64,000 nt of DNA from Saksenaea vasiformis B4078 (lineage: Eukaryota > Mucoromycota > Mucoromycetes > Mucorales > Saksenaeaceae). Below are positions 1-13,400 of the stretch, piece by piece. Position 1 is the first letter of the stretch. Every line of letters starts with the position of its first letter. The stretch spans positions 43,817 to 107,816 of the forward strand of contig JNDT01001891.1 of assembly GCA_000697055.1 (NCBI GenBank), read 5' to 3'. Both the position numbers and the translations under genes were made by a program. Under the pieces are notes generated by a model. The model was not told the origin of the DNA. It made no database searches and was given only the letters and a program-made list of their open reading frames with translations.

Positions 1-39
1 ATGTGCGGTTGCTAGTCGGGTATATACAAGTTGGGGACG

Positions 40-2553
40 TTAGCCACCATTTCTCACAGGCATTGGGGGTCTTGGACGTTCGACATCAAACGTAGGTGCT
101 GATTCCGCAGGTCTCTTTGTCCAAAAGCTTAAGCGATTCAGTTTTTTAGGTTTTGTCCCTACAGATGATGATGTAGGAGGGGAGGATGACAGGAACATCA
201 TAGAAGATGATCGTCGTGTCCCTAGGCGACGCTGTTTGACTTCTGCCGATGTGCGGTTTTGGGTATTTGATGAAAATTGTTTAAACAATGTTGAAGGGAA
301 GCTTTCCGTCCTTGGCATGGACGGTGTCATATCATCGAGGCCCTGTGGTGGTTGTTTGCTAGCGTTGCTGTTTTTGCGCAAGCCAAACAGGCGGCCCAAA
401 CCCTTTGTATCGCTTGGTTTGCTGGGTTTGCGTGGTCTATTTACATGGGCATATTTCGTGCGTGATTCAAGAGGGGTTGATAAGCTTGCACTTAAGGACA
501 GCTGAGGCTCTACTCTCGGCAAATGCTCGTCATCCGCTTGTGCTGGTCTACCTCCCAGTGTACTTAGTGCAAGTTCAAGCCTCGACTGCTGACCGCGTGA
601 ACTAACGGCAAGAGATGATGTGGGCTCAGGAACTGTAGACTCCTGTCGGATGTACTGTAACTGAAGTAACGGTTCAGATAACTTCGTTGTGAGACGTTGA
701 GCAAAGTCATATTCCTCATGCGAGTCGCGACTGGGGTCTAGATCTGTGAGAAGCTGGTGAATGATATCGTCAAAGGTCCCGGAGTGTTCGGAACAAGCTA
801 TGTCGCAAGGGTCGGGTCCATCTTCCGAAGATGTCTCCTCGGCATCTGGTTCTTGTGTGAGTGGATCATCATCGTCGGCACTTCTATTTGCTCGTTTCGA
901 CACGATCTCTCGAAGTGAACTTTGTCGAGAAGCGGATTTCGCAAAACCCCATTCAGAGTGGACACGAAAGGGTGAAAGTGGTATAGAAGGCAAATCAAAG
1001 GCAGCTACATCTGCGGATTCGTTAGCAGTGGATGCCTCCACGGGATGCATCAATGCTATGGATGGCTTTTTATAGCATGTGTGCTCCTTTGGTTTTCCTT
1101 TGGAGAGTTGTAATGCTTCCATGATATCCTGAGTAACAGATGATTTTCTTTGGCCGTTTTGCATGTTTGGATCTTCGTTGGGGGGTGGCCCCTTCTCGTC
1201 CGACGCCGGAGAAATCACATTCTCGTTGGCAGGGTCCTCTGCAAGCATCCTCGATGCATTGTTTGCTTCGTCATTTATATCGCCACCGCCTGTGAATAGG
1301 GGATGACAGAGTGCATCCTTTGCTTTGACTCGTCGGTTGGGATCGAGAAATAGAAACTGCTGCAATAAATCTAGCATGGCGGAAGAAGCGGTTGGAATGA
1401 CTGATTCAAGGGGTTTAGGTGGTAACTACGGGGATATGAGATATCTCCATACTGGAAGGGAACATCAAACCTGAGGAAAGTCAAATCCAATTTTATTTGC
1501 AAGTTTGACACCTTCTCGCCACTCTTCGCCACCATGTTGCGGTGTTGATATAACTGGAGGCGGTGCTGCATCCACTGTATCTGATCTCTTCCTTGTGAAT
1601 CCGGGGCTGAGTCGTCTGTCTGACTTGTGTTTTTTCTTCCCCGATCCGGCGTCGGAAGGGCTCCCGAGAAGTTCACAAATTCGATAGAGCTGATCGATCT
1701 CAGATTGCCCGGGGAACAGAGGGCGGAGTGTAATAATTTCTGCAAAGATGGCACCCACTGCCCAAATATCAACGGGGTAAGAGTACGATGTGGATCGCAG
1801 TAACACTTCAGGAGCTCGGTACCTAAACGATGCCAAATAAGTCTTGTGATGGGGATGCTGATTTGTTTACCATCGAGTGCTGACATATTCTGTATAGGGT
1901 GGCCTACTCTTAAGTTCTCGAGCGAGACCAAAATCCGCCAGCTTTATGATTAAACGATCTCCTGCAGATCCAATTAAGAGATTCTCAGGTTTCATATCTC
2001 GGTGGAAAATGCCGTGATGATGGATATGCGCCACCGCAGCGAGAATCTGGTGTCTAATGGAGCACATGGTAAATAAACATAAAAATGGATGGATCCCAAG
2101 GCTTTACAATATGTCTCGCGCTTCGCTGTGTTGGATGCTTTGATTATCCTCACGTCTTTGTTTCATAAGTTGGTACAGGTTGCCACCATTCATGTATTCC
2201 ATAACAAAGTAAAGTTCCTTCGTCGGTCCAAGGAAGGTGTCATAGAGCTGCACGATATTTGGATGCAAAGTCAGGTGCTTCAATGTTTTATATTCTCGTA
2301 AGTTGGCACATTCGGATAGGCTATTAAACTTTTGTTTCATGACCTTGACAGCAACCTAAATGGAAAAGTAAGAAAAGGGAATGTGATGAGCGATGAATGA
2401 GCAATAACACGAGTGAGCTGACGGACATGAAGATGACAAACGTACGAATCGATGAGTTGCCTTGTTTCTAGCCCTGTGCACGGAGCCAAAGGAACCGTTG
2501 CCTATCTGCTCCAAGAATTCGTATTTTTCATAGGGCGAACCTTTCCTGGCCAT
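40..2553 (-). CDS. MAK/RCK/Ime2-family serine/threonine protein kinase
   Basis: Five exons read 2553-2446, 2355-2108, 2053-1871, 1822-1471 and 1425-40, giving 758 residues with every phase closed. The N-terminal kinase domain shows the glycine loop GNGSFGSV, the lysine of VAVK (about K40), [10 protein letters not shown] (catalytic D138), DFG (D159), and a TEY activation loop (173-175) followed by VSTRWYRAPE. TEY/TDY plus this APE context is the mark of the RCK/MAK/ICK group, which includes fungal Ime2 and Crk1, regulators of meiosis, morphogenesis or cilium length. An unusual basic Ser-rich insert of about 30 residues follows LGSP in the C-lobe. About 390 residues of low-complexity Ser/Pro/Arg-rich tail follow the domain. 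The start ATG is 11 residues before the glycine-loop strand, as usual. Substrates are unknown. Confidence 0.93.
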
Positions 2554-5500
2554 GAGAGAGAAAAAGGGAGAGAAGGTATCGCGTCAACAAAAAAAAATAA
2601 AATAAAATAAAATAAGATAAAATAAAAGAGCTGTAATAAACTGATAGGATCAAGAAGGGAAAAAGGGATATCGGGGGCTAAGAATTACGACACGGGAGCC
2701 AGGGGCGAAGCGAACAATTTAGACTATGAATTGTTTAGTTATTATTCCGACTTGGATCACGAGGAAGCCTCATCTTGCTAATTCATTTCATACAGTCTTT
2801 CCAGAAAGTGAAGTTGCACCAGATGAGAATTGATGTCGCGCTGGCTCAAGAGTGAATGTTGCCAGTTCTAAAAATAAAACGCCGCTATGTTGACAAATTG
2901 GATGGTCGCACCGAAGCCATTGGCCTCAGCTCTTCTTCTTCTTCTACTTGTTCTTCTTGTACTTGCATATAACTAGAGTCTAGAAAGATGGAAGTGGAAC
3001 TATTATCGATAGGTATGAATGACCCGAGCCTATAGATTATGTCATGAGGAGTGGCAGTACCGTCTTGAACCATGAGTTCCCTGCAAAAAATTACCATTGC
3101 CTATCGCAAGTCGTATGCTGTTCGACGAACTTTCGAGAGAACCTTCTGGACCAGCCAGTCAGATATTGAAGTCAAAGAGCTTGCAAAGCGACTGCGCAAG
3201 TGATCCACCAATCTATCAGCATAAGTCTGAGTAATACATTTGCTCGTTACAGTGCGTTTTCAGAGTAACTATGGACACCTTCGATTGTAAGTTTTGTTTT
3301 CCTTTCTCTTTTTCATTGTAGGTGTCACCAGCAGTTGATTCATTCCAACGATGGATTTGGATGATAACATATACGGAGCAGAAACGATCCTGTCATGTTT
3401 CTCGAGATGAAAAATGAGGAGGAACCATTTGAATGCTCAACGACGGACAGTCGATGGATAGAGGTAGGAATGGGAGCTTAACATCTCTTTTTTTTGAGCT
3501 GTTGTTTGTCATGACATCTGTTAAAGTACTTGTGAGAATGCCGGACACAGCCGTTAAAGTCACTCAGCTTCAATCTATTAGAAGCGCCGCTGACTCTTCG
3601 CTAGCTACAGGTCTCTTTTTTTCCCCAGGAGGTTGTTAAGTTGTACTTTTACTCTTAACAACCAGAATTACTCAGTTAGATTGAGCTCAGGTGAATATGG
3701 AAGCAAATAAACACGACGGTAGCTTCAGGGCATAATACACTTGGCTATATCTTCAGAAGTATCAATAGCATCCATGATGAAGCTTGGATCTTGTGTCAAG
3801 AATAGCACACTCTTATATAGTAGAGACCATCTCGTCAAAAAAGTTGTCAGTTCCCAAAGAGTCCCAGGTCTTGATTCAAATTACACCAAATCATCGAATA
3901 CCTTCCTTCTGTTGACAACATAAGTCAGTAGGCTATTTCATTCTTTTGAAGAGGAGATTAATCGTCGTAATTAAAGACATAGTGTAACATACTAGCCCAC
4001 CAATGGCCAGCACCGTTGTCACCTATCAATCTCTAGTTGAACGCTGTGGTGCCTGAAAATGCCCAATTCAAGGCAATTGTTATCCGATCAGCAGCTGTCA
4101 CTGCTCGGCCTTAAATGCTGGTTCTCTTACCCTTGTATTTTTGCATGAATATTCTCTCTCCTAACAAGCACATACAAGTGTTCTATCCAGGGACTATCGG
4201 GTAAACTTTAATGATACCGTTAAATTGTTTAAACCATATTTGTTGCAGATCTCGCCATCTGACATAATTGCAGAGTTATACTACAAGGATAAAGTTACCG
4301 GTGTAAGTCAGCGTCAGATTTAGATTATCAGACTTAGCTCCAAACGGAGACTTTATAGAGTATGGTTCTTTCGTCTCGCATAAGGAACTTTTTAGATAAT
4401 GGATGTGAGGGATGTTTTAAAATAATGCTGATCCTTTTCTCTCCTCTGACTTTGTTTCTTGCAGCAAGGACGTTAACCCATCATACTCTTTCGTGTGTCG
4501 TTTAGAGCCTCATGAGCCGTGTTCAGAACCGCCTATCCTGCGTATAACCTGTGTTTACCACGGAATAAGTATTGTCGCATCTGCGATTGCCCACACTACG
4601 CAGTAGATCATCAGTTATTACATTGCACCAGTCCTCTGCAATGTGCATCTTTCATTGCTGATCCCTTCACCAGATAATCTTCTCGCCTTCTTCACCGGTG
4701 TGAGGTGCGCTTTTCGCCTATGGCCCAAACCCGTAGTTAACTTTGGGTAAGCAAACGGGCATCAAGTTACTGCTACATTTACTAACCATGAAGAACTCTT
4801 CAACTGACTTTATATGAATTTTATGTCCACCAGGGACCAAGTTTACATGACTAAGGTGTGAATCGACGTTTTAATGACAGTCTGTTTAATCTTCCATTCA
4901 GCGCAGACTTGGCTCGCCATGAATGCAAGATTGTATAGATTGGCATAGAACAGTAATATAATTACTAGAGTCGCTAAGTAACCATATATTATTATCATAG
5001 AATGTTGGGGATTCTAGATGCAGCCCCTGCAGACACATGCGTTAAAAGCTATTACGTTGCAGTCAAAACCCGTTAGTGTTATCCCCGTTAGTGTTATAGG
5101 CTGTACAGTTATCAAATTTTGGACATTGTTGATTCGAGTTATGTTGTAGATACCACTAATCAAGACCTCGTTTATGTTATGATCTCCAACTTTTTGATAC
5201 GACTGCAACTACATTTCACTATAGGATATGCGAGAACTGCTTATGTCAAATAAATAAGTATAGCCCTCTCTCTCAGCCTGATTGAATTCAAAAACACGTG
5301 TAAGTCTCTTTTATTTTCTTATCTTTCCAATTGAAATGCTGGTACGCAGTCATGTAAAAAAGGCAGCAGCAGCGAGCATGAGGTTCGCCAGCAGAACGTG
5401 CAAATTCTGCTTGTATGACCACGTGCAGGCAAACGAATGGGCAGTAGCACTTGATAAAGAAAAGTAAAGAGACAAGAGAAAGAGGAAGAAAATATAAACG

Positions 5501-5649
5501 GATTCTAGTTACCAGCAATTGACAAGAAAATTTATTATGGCGTAGCACCATCAAGGTCAGGTGAGCAAAAAGAAGGCAGCGAGGCGTGTAACAAAAACGG
5601 GAGGTAGTTTAGACGCCACACCTTCCCATTTTTGTTCCTCTTTGCAACC
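2554..5649. other. Intergenic region with one repeat copy; no confident gene
   Basis: This is the shared upstream space of two divergent genes. An A-rich tract lies just upstream of the kinase (about 2589-2625). A minus-strand open frame at 2885-3097 has protein-like, Glu-rich composition, and upstream of it about 3110-3205 is open on the same strand, but I could not join them or recognise a family. A diverged copy of the dispersed palindromic repeat occupies about 4480-4950. The rest shows nothing I can support. Confidence 0.5.
4480..4950 (+). repeat. Dispersed repeat family, copy A (diverged)
   Basis: The palindromic core has a left arm at about 4811-4845 (TATATGAATTTTATGTCCAC) and an inverted right arm at about 4900-4947. 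Upstream sequence containing TTTACTAACCATGAA matches the same position in the copy at 8.2 kb. The copy is decayed. Confidence 0.65.
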
Positions 5650-6849
5650 ATGGTGACCAGTAACCCAACGAACGAAGTTTTATTTGAAGACGATGCCTTT
5701 GCCGCCAGCCAGTCTTTAGAAGAAGAGCTTGCAGGAAAAGGCTATCTTACGGAAACGCCTTTTGGCTCATCTCTCGCTGCTGAACTGCATTCAGCGACAA
5801 CCATCGGTCCACTATCACCTACACAGAGCAGCCCACTTCCTACAGCGGATCGCTTGCCACCCAATGCTGTCAAAGATACTTCTCATTCCGGGCTGGTATT
5901 AGACCTTGATAGACAGAGTGTTGATAGTAAGGCCGATTCCGATAGTCTGCCAAGGGGTGTATCCCATTCGTTGGCCGACGAAGTATTTTCTAACCAGACA
6001 AGCCCTATCATGTCACCACTACAGTGGTCATCAGCCATGAGTACTTCTACGAGTTTATATGGCCGTAGTCGACGTAGTTCATTTTCCTCAACATGGTCCT
6101 CGTTAGAGGCTGAGGATGATGACCCCTTTGAAATGTTGAAACGACAGCTAGAGGATCTTAACTCGGCGGTGTGGGAAACGAAGACACTGCATAAGCGATT
6201 GTTCAACACGCTCCTTGCGAGTGAATCACAGCTGCAAATGCAAAAGAGCAGCAGTGCTGGCGCTTTGACGACAACAAATAATAATGGCAATTATGCACCT
6301 CCACTGGAACTTGTTGTCACCACTGTCATCAGTCTAGTGGAACGGAAATCTCGCGATAGAGAACGACAGATCAATTATCTTCGAAGTCTCGATAGCTCTA
6401 TCCGGAAAGAGGCATCATGGATGACCATCGATGCGATCAAAGACCTGGAATCTCTTGTAAACTCCATGAAATCAACTTTGCACGACCAAGCATACACTTA
6501 TGAGAACCCCCTACCTGCTCTTCGAGAATTGAATGTCGACACATCTGCAGTGACGGAATCACTGGACGAACTAAAAGAGTTGATGTATGTCAACAAACGC
6601 CAAGTCCAGGAACTTAATTCGAAACTTCGTTCTATCGCAAAGACAGTGCATGAAGTGCGAAAAGACATTAGGCGGATAAACAAGTTTTTGGAGGAGAAAG
6701 ACGACGATGCAGTTGTGCTCGAGAAAGGTGAAGTAGAGGAACGCATCAAACAGATCATGTGGGGATTAGATGATTTGGATGAGAACAGTTCCCGAAAGCT
6801 TAAACAGATGCAGAGCTTTTGGGAGAATCCGATTGCCGATGTATGCTAA
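5650..6849 (+). CDS. Unrecognised coiled-coil protein, 399 residues
   Basis: Single exon. The open frame extends a little further upstream, but the first ATG is at 5650 in a good context (CAACCATGG). Residues 1 to about 150 are acidic and Ser/Thr/Pro-rich. Residues about 155-385 are strongly helical with heptad-like Leu/Ile spacing, contain two long charged stretches (near the ERKSRDRERQ and KDIRRINKFLEEK segments), and probably form coiled coils. There is no signal peptide, membrane segment or catalytic motif. It is divergent from the kinase on its left, about 3.1 kb away. I do not recognise the family; a cytoskeletal, vesicle-tether or complex-scaffold role would be guesswork. Confidence 0.8.
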   Translation: MVTSNPTNEVLFEDDAFAASQSLEEELAGKGYLTETPFGSSLAAELHSATTIGPLSPTQSSPLPTADRLPPNAVKDTSHSGLVLDLDRQSVDSKADSDSLPRGVSHSLADEVFSNQTSPIMSPLQWSSAMSTSTSLYGRSRRSSFSSTWSSLEAEDDDPFEMLKRQLEDLNSAVWETKTLHKRLFNTLLASESQLQMQKSSSAGALTTTNNNGNYAPPLELVVTTVISLVERKSRDRERQINYLRSLDSSIRKEASWMTIDAIKDLESLVNSMKSTLHDQAYTYENPLPALRELNVDTSAVTESLDELKELMYVNKRQVQELNSKLRSIAKTVHEVRKDIRRINKFLEEKDDDAVVLEKGEVEERIKQIMWGLDDLDENSSRKLKQMQSFWENPIADVC

Positions 6850-7295
6850 AGGTCCTTATCTATTTTAGTTATTCATATTTGTTTTGGTGTGAAAATCACA
6901 TATATGTATGTACTTCTTCTGTGTTCCCAGCTTTACCATGCCATATTCCCCCGCATAGATGCACCCATAAAGAATCAAGCTTGCGCTGTGGAGATGATTG
7001 AGTATGTGGTCATCCGTATATCAGTAAATTGATAAGAGCTTTTACTTGCATGAAAATCTACTCGAGTGGCGTAAAAAACGGTCATGATCGACATCTGTGA
7101 TGCACTTACCGGATATACACTTAACTGCTGAAGGGTGCATACTTCCACCCTAACCGCGCACTTGTTACTCATGGACGTGGCAGAAGTGAGTATGTGAAAG
7201 AATGCGCTGCAGAAAACTTGAAACAGGGCACTATCTGCTGGTCCTAATGCAAGCTATACAAAACCGCAAGTGGATTTGTTTGCGCTGAGAGCAAA

Positions 7296-7298
<3 letters not shown>

Positions 7299-7334
<36 letters not shown>
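7299..7334. repeat. (AT)n microsatellite
   Basis: About 18 uninterrupted AT units. No coding context. Confidence 0.95.
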
Positions 7335-7336
<2 letters not shown>

Positions 7337-7779
7337 TTTTTATGAACGCAAGGTTTCCAATCAGTTGTGCATTTCCATTCGGACCGAGAGCGACCAATCG
7401 AAGCGAGTCCGCGCGAGTACGTTTTCGTTAAACACGTCAAAAGATATGAGAAAACGCCAATGTGATGGATAAGTCCGATAGATGCAGATGACTTTTCTGT
7501 GTGAATTATTTCCCTACTTATGCTGGTACGGCATTGGCAAATTCTCATTGGCAATAAACCAGTCTGCTGTGCAAGCCCGCATTTCCACAGGTGGATCTCT
7601 CCATACGAAAAAAGGACAAAAGCCATTCCCAACATGAAATCCTGTAAATATGGGATTTTGATTACAGATTTACATCATCCAAGTATTACTTTGCATCGAC
7701 ACCAACTCAATTCTGCGGTGAGGAGCTGTAGATCTTTGCGCAGAGAACCAGGTGCCTTTACTTCTGAATCAAAGGTGTA

Positions 7780-8425
7780 TTGCGCTGGTCCATTGTAACA
7801 GGTCCACCCCACGTACCAATCGAAACGCGTAAAATGGCAATACTTAAAGGGACGCATGAATTTCTTTTTCTTTTTTTTTTCTTTGGCTTTGTTCATTTTA
7901 CATCCCCGGTACGTACTTTTAATGGAATACGCATCCAGGATCACTCATGTCTTTTGATGTATTTGTTTAGCCTGTATGACCTCTGTCCCGAACTGTCTCG
8001 GCTGTGGTGGCGTCTTTACCCATCACTTAAGTGAGTAAACTAAATGCTGTCGCGTTCAGTATCACTCATTTTGTGCAATAGTCGCTGGACGTTTGCATAG
8101 CTTCAAGTCCTCTGCAGTGCGTTTCAACTGGCCTTGTGCCAAACTCCTCCCTCTCCCATCCCCATCCATCAGGTGCGGGATGCGGCCCCCGTAGATTTGC
8201 AAGATTAGCCTTCGGGGGTAAGTAAACTGACATCCAAGTATTATTCCATTTACTAACCATGAACAAATTTTTATGCTATCTATATGAATTTCGCGTCCAT
8301 CGAGGGGCCGCGTTGATGTAATTCGTGTATGAATTTGTTACCAACTTATGTATTAACGAACGCATACTTGTTCCTTTTCTTAGCGTAAAGGTGGTTCCTC
8401 ATGGACGCAAAATTTATATAGATTA
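7780..8425 (+). repeat. Dispersed repeat family, copy B (best preserved)
   Basis: It carries all recognisable segments: GGGACGCATGAAT near 7850, GACCTCTGTCCCGAACTGTC near 7979-7998, CTTCGGGGGTAAGTAAACTG near 8210, and the palindromic core. The left arm at about 8279-8314 and right arm at about 8383-8423 are inverted repeats around GCGTCCAT. The same segments recur in the same order at 27.4-28.06 kb. Confidence 0.8.
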
Positions 8426-10330
8426 GGGTAAAAACTTGTTCAATAAACAGTCTTCCACGCTCTAAAAGAACCTGATTATATGACTATGCTGAATATTGAG
8501 CATTGTGTTTCTTGCGCTTATCTCCTTGTTTAATCTGGTTTAGCGTCTAATAAACGCCATGTTTCATTAGACTTACTGTCATCATATTGCCTGACACACA
8601 AAAATCTGGGGCTGCGTTACACGGATCTGTGCCATTGTATGATAGGTTTACGCCAAAGTCTTATTTGGATCTCACACTATATATATCTATTAACGATAAC
8701 CCTAAACGTATATTTGGGAACAAGTTGATTTGATTTTGCTCCCATGCACAGTTTATTAAGTTTCTATTCCATGACACGTTCGATCTCGCTCTGGAGTGCG
8801 CTTTGACCAAGTGTTCCACAAAGGACGTTTCTGTCGTACATGATGTAATCTGAAGCAACTTTCTTTGGGTAACTCTTAGAATAGTGTCCACAAAGCTTAG
8901 TACCAATTCAGATCAAATGTTTGAGAAAGCACGCCATCGCAGCATCTCGTAAACAGCCTTCTCCACAAGGCACTAATATTAGCTTGATAGCTTGCTCGGC
9001 TTTATCTTGATACATGTAGGGAGCATTCATTTTTATCAAATGTATCCAAACCAAACTAAGTAATGAAGTGAATACAGAGAATGATGCGGTGCAAATTACA
9101 ACGTCAAGTCCGCTAATATAATTGACATTATAGTTCATGGTGCACAAAGAGTGTAATTTTTTCCTCTCATTTGCTGAAACGCGTATGTTGTACAAGTGGC
9201 TTTTATATTGAGAGAATTGAGAGAACATTTGCTTTATGATATACCATTCTCGCCATTCGCATTTAATAAGTTCAATACTAAAATCGCTTAAATCGTAACC
9301 CTGTGCAACTGAACAAAGGTTCTGTTCCCTGTTAGCTTACTACACGCTGTCGTTCGCCATAACTATCTCTAGCTCACTACCACATCTTCTCTTAATACTG
9401 AAGCACATATCTGAAGTCCACTGAAGAACACAACGGCTCGATCCATCTGTCGAGGGATATTTACGGTGACGTCCACTTTCGTGATGAACTGACGAATCAA
9501 ACTAAATACTCTGAATGCTGTGACGTTGTTGACTACAATCTCTGACTCGTCGTAGTCTGGACTTCGGTACACATAGTAGACGGAGTGTCGTCTGATGACT
9601 ATGCGAAACGGTATGCACCGATCATTTATCTGCTAAACGGCGGACACGTAAGATCCGAGAATAAGTTTCAAAACCAGGAGGCATATCAGCAACAATTCTA
9701 CAAGCCTGGGGGTGCTTTGGTCCCGAGATAGCGTGTGCTATAGACCTGTTATTTCAATACTATTGCATTAGAGATACTATCTGCTTTAGAGTAAATTCCC
9801 GTGTAATATCCGTTGCCAATTTCTCTCTCTAGAAGATTCTATGCTCCCACATGAGGGAGAGAGGTTCTTGTAAGCGGTGCTATCTGGCGATGAATAAATG
9901 AACATGGTCGAAATCAAGACATGACAGTGGATGACGGAAAGCCGTAGCACTCTCATCATGTTCTGCTCAAATAGGATTTCAGATTCCGATAGTGGGCCGG
10001 TGAAATTTTTGCGGTCCCGTATGCGTTGCGTGCAAGTGACCCAGTGGATTCAGTCGGGGGGTTTGTGAGAGAGCGATTCCCGTCCCCAGCTCAGAAGTAT
10101 ACACTTTTTTTTTCTTTGTCCAACGTACCAAAGGAGGTGGAAGACGAAACATTGTATAAACCTTCTTTTTTTCTTTTTTCTGCTGTTGTTTTCAGCTCTT
10201 TAATTCTATTTTTACCCTTGACATTCAAAACATTCTCACACAAAAAAGACAAACCTCCGCTCTTCTCTTAACGCTTACACTTTCCAGATCGACACTTCTT
10301 TACGTCTCTCATTTTCACGTCATCGACACG

Positions 10331-10372
10331 CACTGATATATATATATCTATATATATCTCTATATATACACA
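10331..10372 (+). promoter_or_regulatory. TA-rich promoter stretch upstream of the capping enzyme
   Basis: Alternating TATATA/TATCTATATA sequence lies 35-75 bases before the ATG at 10408, within a C/T-rich leader. It could serve as the TATA-like core promoter; this is an inference from position and composition only. Confidence 0.35.
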
Positions 10373-10407
10373 CTTTCCCCTCTCTGATATCTTTCGACAC
10401 AACATTC

Positions 10408-13400
10408 ATGGCTGCTAGTCAGTATCCTTCTCAAGTACATCAACCACCTACCTCTGCCGCGCCTCATCATACGGAACATCCTTCAATACCGGAAAGCATC
10501 GGGAGACGCGTTGATCCCAACTACTCGAGAATCTTACAAGCACGAGTAAAGGAACTGTTACAGACGCAACAGGATGGGTTAGCATATTATCAACCTTGAA
10601 TTAAGGAGAGTGACAAATCTAACCAGCTCGATACTAGCTTTCCAGGATCACAACCTGTCAGCTTTGAATCGAAACATCTAAAGGTATTGCAACAAGAAGA
10701 CTACTATGTGTGTGAAAAGACGGATGGTGTCCGTTATCTCCTATTCTTTGTCCACTCACCAAAAGGCCCCGCGACATTTATGGTAATTTGCAATTTCATG
10801 CGCCTTTCGTCATTCATCTCACGCTGTATCCATCCATGATTAAGTTTGATCGCAACAAGACTTGGTTTTACATTCCAAATTTATTATTTCCCGTAAGAAA
10901 TCGAGACAGAGAATACTTAAGGGATACATTGTTGGATGGAGAGCTGGTAATGGATGTCGATGAGAACAATAAGGTAACTCTATAGGATATATATATACGA
11001 TGGTGCATCTGACATTCAACGTAGAAAACATGGCGCTTCTTGGTATTCGATTTGATGGCATTGAATGCGGTGTCCATGATACAACGATCTTTCAATACAA
11101 GGTTGGGGGTATGTAACGTTGATCTATAAATGGAAGAAGATAGCTTATACGACGTTATCCAGCTTCTCCAATACGATGTCCTTTCTCCGTTTCATGCCAG
11201 TCAACGCTACATCACCGATGCAAGTAAAAGTCCACCCTTTACGTAGGTGATGTTGAAATACCGTGCACGAAGTTAATGCGTACAGTAGAATTGAATTGAA
11301 AAGAATGGAGCGTGGATATGGGTTGCAACTTGTGTTTGACCATATGTCAAAGTCAAAACACAAGTGTGATGGTGTTATTTTCACTCCTGTCAAATGGCCT
11401 TATGTTCCGGGAACCTGCGAGAAACTGTGAGTGGCATATGATCTTTTTTGATCTAAAAGGCTGACCGATTGGGTTGATAGAATAAAGTGGAAACCACCAG
11501 AGCTAAATACGGTTGATTTTCGAATCGCGGCGAAATTCACCAAAGAACACAAATTGAACTATTCACTGGAAGTGCTATCACATGGCGTCACCTACAAGTT
11601 TTTCGATCATTTTCAACCTGAACCAGCCTTGGCACAAGAGTAAGTTCGATATAAAAGAAAGTAGTGGTAGTGTTTGAGTCAACTAAAGATATTTCTTCCA
11701 AGATGGCGAAACCAAAATCCAGACAAGCGTATTGCTGAATTTCGGTGCGTAAATCAGTCATATAAAACAAAGGGCAGGATAAAATTGAACGGTAATGTAT
11801 AGATTTGATGACGATTGGAATGTCACGGTTGTAGAACAAGGCTATGCTCCTTATACAAAGAAAGGCGGTTGGAGGTAAACAGGAGACGTGGGTTTATTGT
11901 TCGGAAGTGAGTTGACGCACAGATCTAGATTTGTACGATTTCGGGAGGATAAAGATACAGCCAATGATGAGAGTGTGGTGAAGAAAATATTGACGAGTAT
12001 ACGTGATGGCGTAACGAAGGAACAGTTGCTTATGCATATGGATGAGGTTCGTGCGGCATGGAAAGCACGCGAAAAAGGCGTATCCTTGCCGCATGCATCC
12101 TCAAGCAAAGCGCCTGACGTACTATCTCTTTCCACCAATGCCTCTTCGCACGCACCCCATTCCATGTCTCTGATGACGCCAACATCAGCTAGTCCCGTTC
12201 TTCCTTCGCCTTCGGTGGCCAACACCGGAGGTTATTTTCGGTATGAGCCAGAGAGTACTACTACATCACGGCAGAATTCGATCGACATGGGGTATATGGT
12301 GGATAGGCGACGTTCAGAGATGGATCTCCGTATAAGTAACGTGGAAGGCAAGCCATTGGCTAGCACGACACAGATCGGCAAGGAAGAATTGGCACACAAA
12401 CAAAATGTGGATAGTGGCACTTCCAACAAGGAATTTTCGAATAAAAGGGAAGTTAGCGCAATAGACGAATCATCGGAGAGAAAACGGCACAAATCGTTCA
12501 AGACAGAGAAAGAAAAGACTGAGTACGATGCCAAAGTCAAATTGGAGGCGGATAAGGTGGATGACGAAAGGGGGGCATCTGAGAGTGATACGCTTTCAAC
12601 TGAACAGCTGGCTAAAAAAGTGGAACGTGAAACATTATCACCACCACCTACCACTGCTACTACTACTACTACTACTGTTAGCCAGTCTGTTACACGAGAA
12701 GTTTCAACTGAAGAGAAAAACAAGCCTGGTCAGACACAGGCGCTGTTAACAGTAAAGGAAGAGCAATCGTCCCACCCTGAATCCGTTATTGCGCCAAGGG
12801 AACGGCGACGCAGAAAGAGTTCTGCAACGTCCTACCCTACTTCGTTTACAAAAAAAGACGGCGTCAACGTCGCGCATGAATCAAGCAACAAAATGAGGAA
12901 ACTGGAGAAAAGGGCCTCTGGTCCACCCCCTCTCGCACCATCACGAAGCTCTCCTGTGCCATCCACTCAAATTGAACCTCCTCCTCCACCACCTCCTCGT
13001 TCTGTTGCTACTACTGCCGCTACTACAACCCATACACCATCCGAGCCACGTTACGTTCATGCCAAATATACCGAAGAAAACGGTACGCGCTTTGACCACC
13101 GTTCGAAATCAATACCCGATGTGACAAGCAAGCTACGTCAAAGCTCGTCCAGCAACATTCATAGTTTACTGACCACTTCCGTTGAACCCTTAAGCTCTAC
13201 CTCCTCTTCACCCAGACAGACACATGAGCGACCTCAAAAACAACATCCATACAACTTTGAAACGATTTTACAGCCAGACAAACGTGAATCGGAACGCTAT
13301 GCGGCACGTCAATTTATCAACTACCATGTGGACGGATCACATATCCTCACCACATCCTCTTCGTCCTCCTCCTATCATGAACCATTGTACGCAATGAAAG

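Larger units (their letters stand above)
6850..10407. other. Long intergenic region with microsatellite and repeat copy
   Basis: It holds an (AT)n microsatellite (7299-7334), a long copy of the dispersed repeat (about 7780-8425), and three short minus-strand open frames (8661-8906, 8908-9228, 9369-9572) without any motif I can name. The last 300 bases before the capping-enzyme start are T/C-rich with a TATATA-rich stretch. Confidence 0.5.

Noticed and set aside
3287..3321. Plus-strand intron-like stretch (GTAAGTTTT to TTGTAG)
   Set aside because: At 35 bases it is shorter than any accepted intron here, and joining its flanks gives a stop within a few codons.
10974..11024. Reading 10981-11030 as coding ([13 protein letters not shown])
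   Set aside because: It ends in a stop and does not match the family. Treating 10974-11024 as an intron gives [16 protein letters not shown], the expected sequence.
11888..11922. Apparent start MGLLFGSE of a separate 643-residue gene
   Set aside because: The first 35 bases are an intron (GT at 11875, AG at 11922). Splicing joins GGWR to SRFVRFRED, the conserved capping-enzyme C-terminus.
12232..12723. 163-residue minus-strand frame inside the capping enzyme tail
   Set aside because: Antisense shadow of low-complexity coding sequence; no motif.
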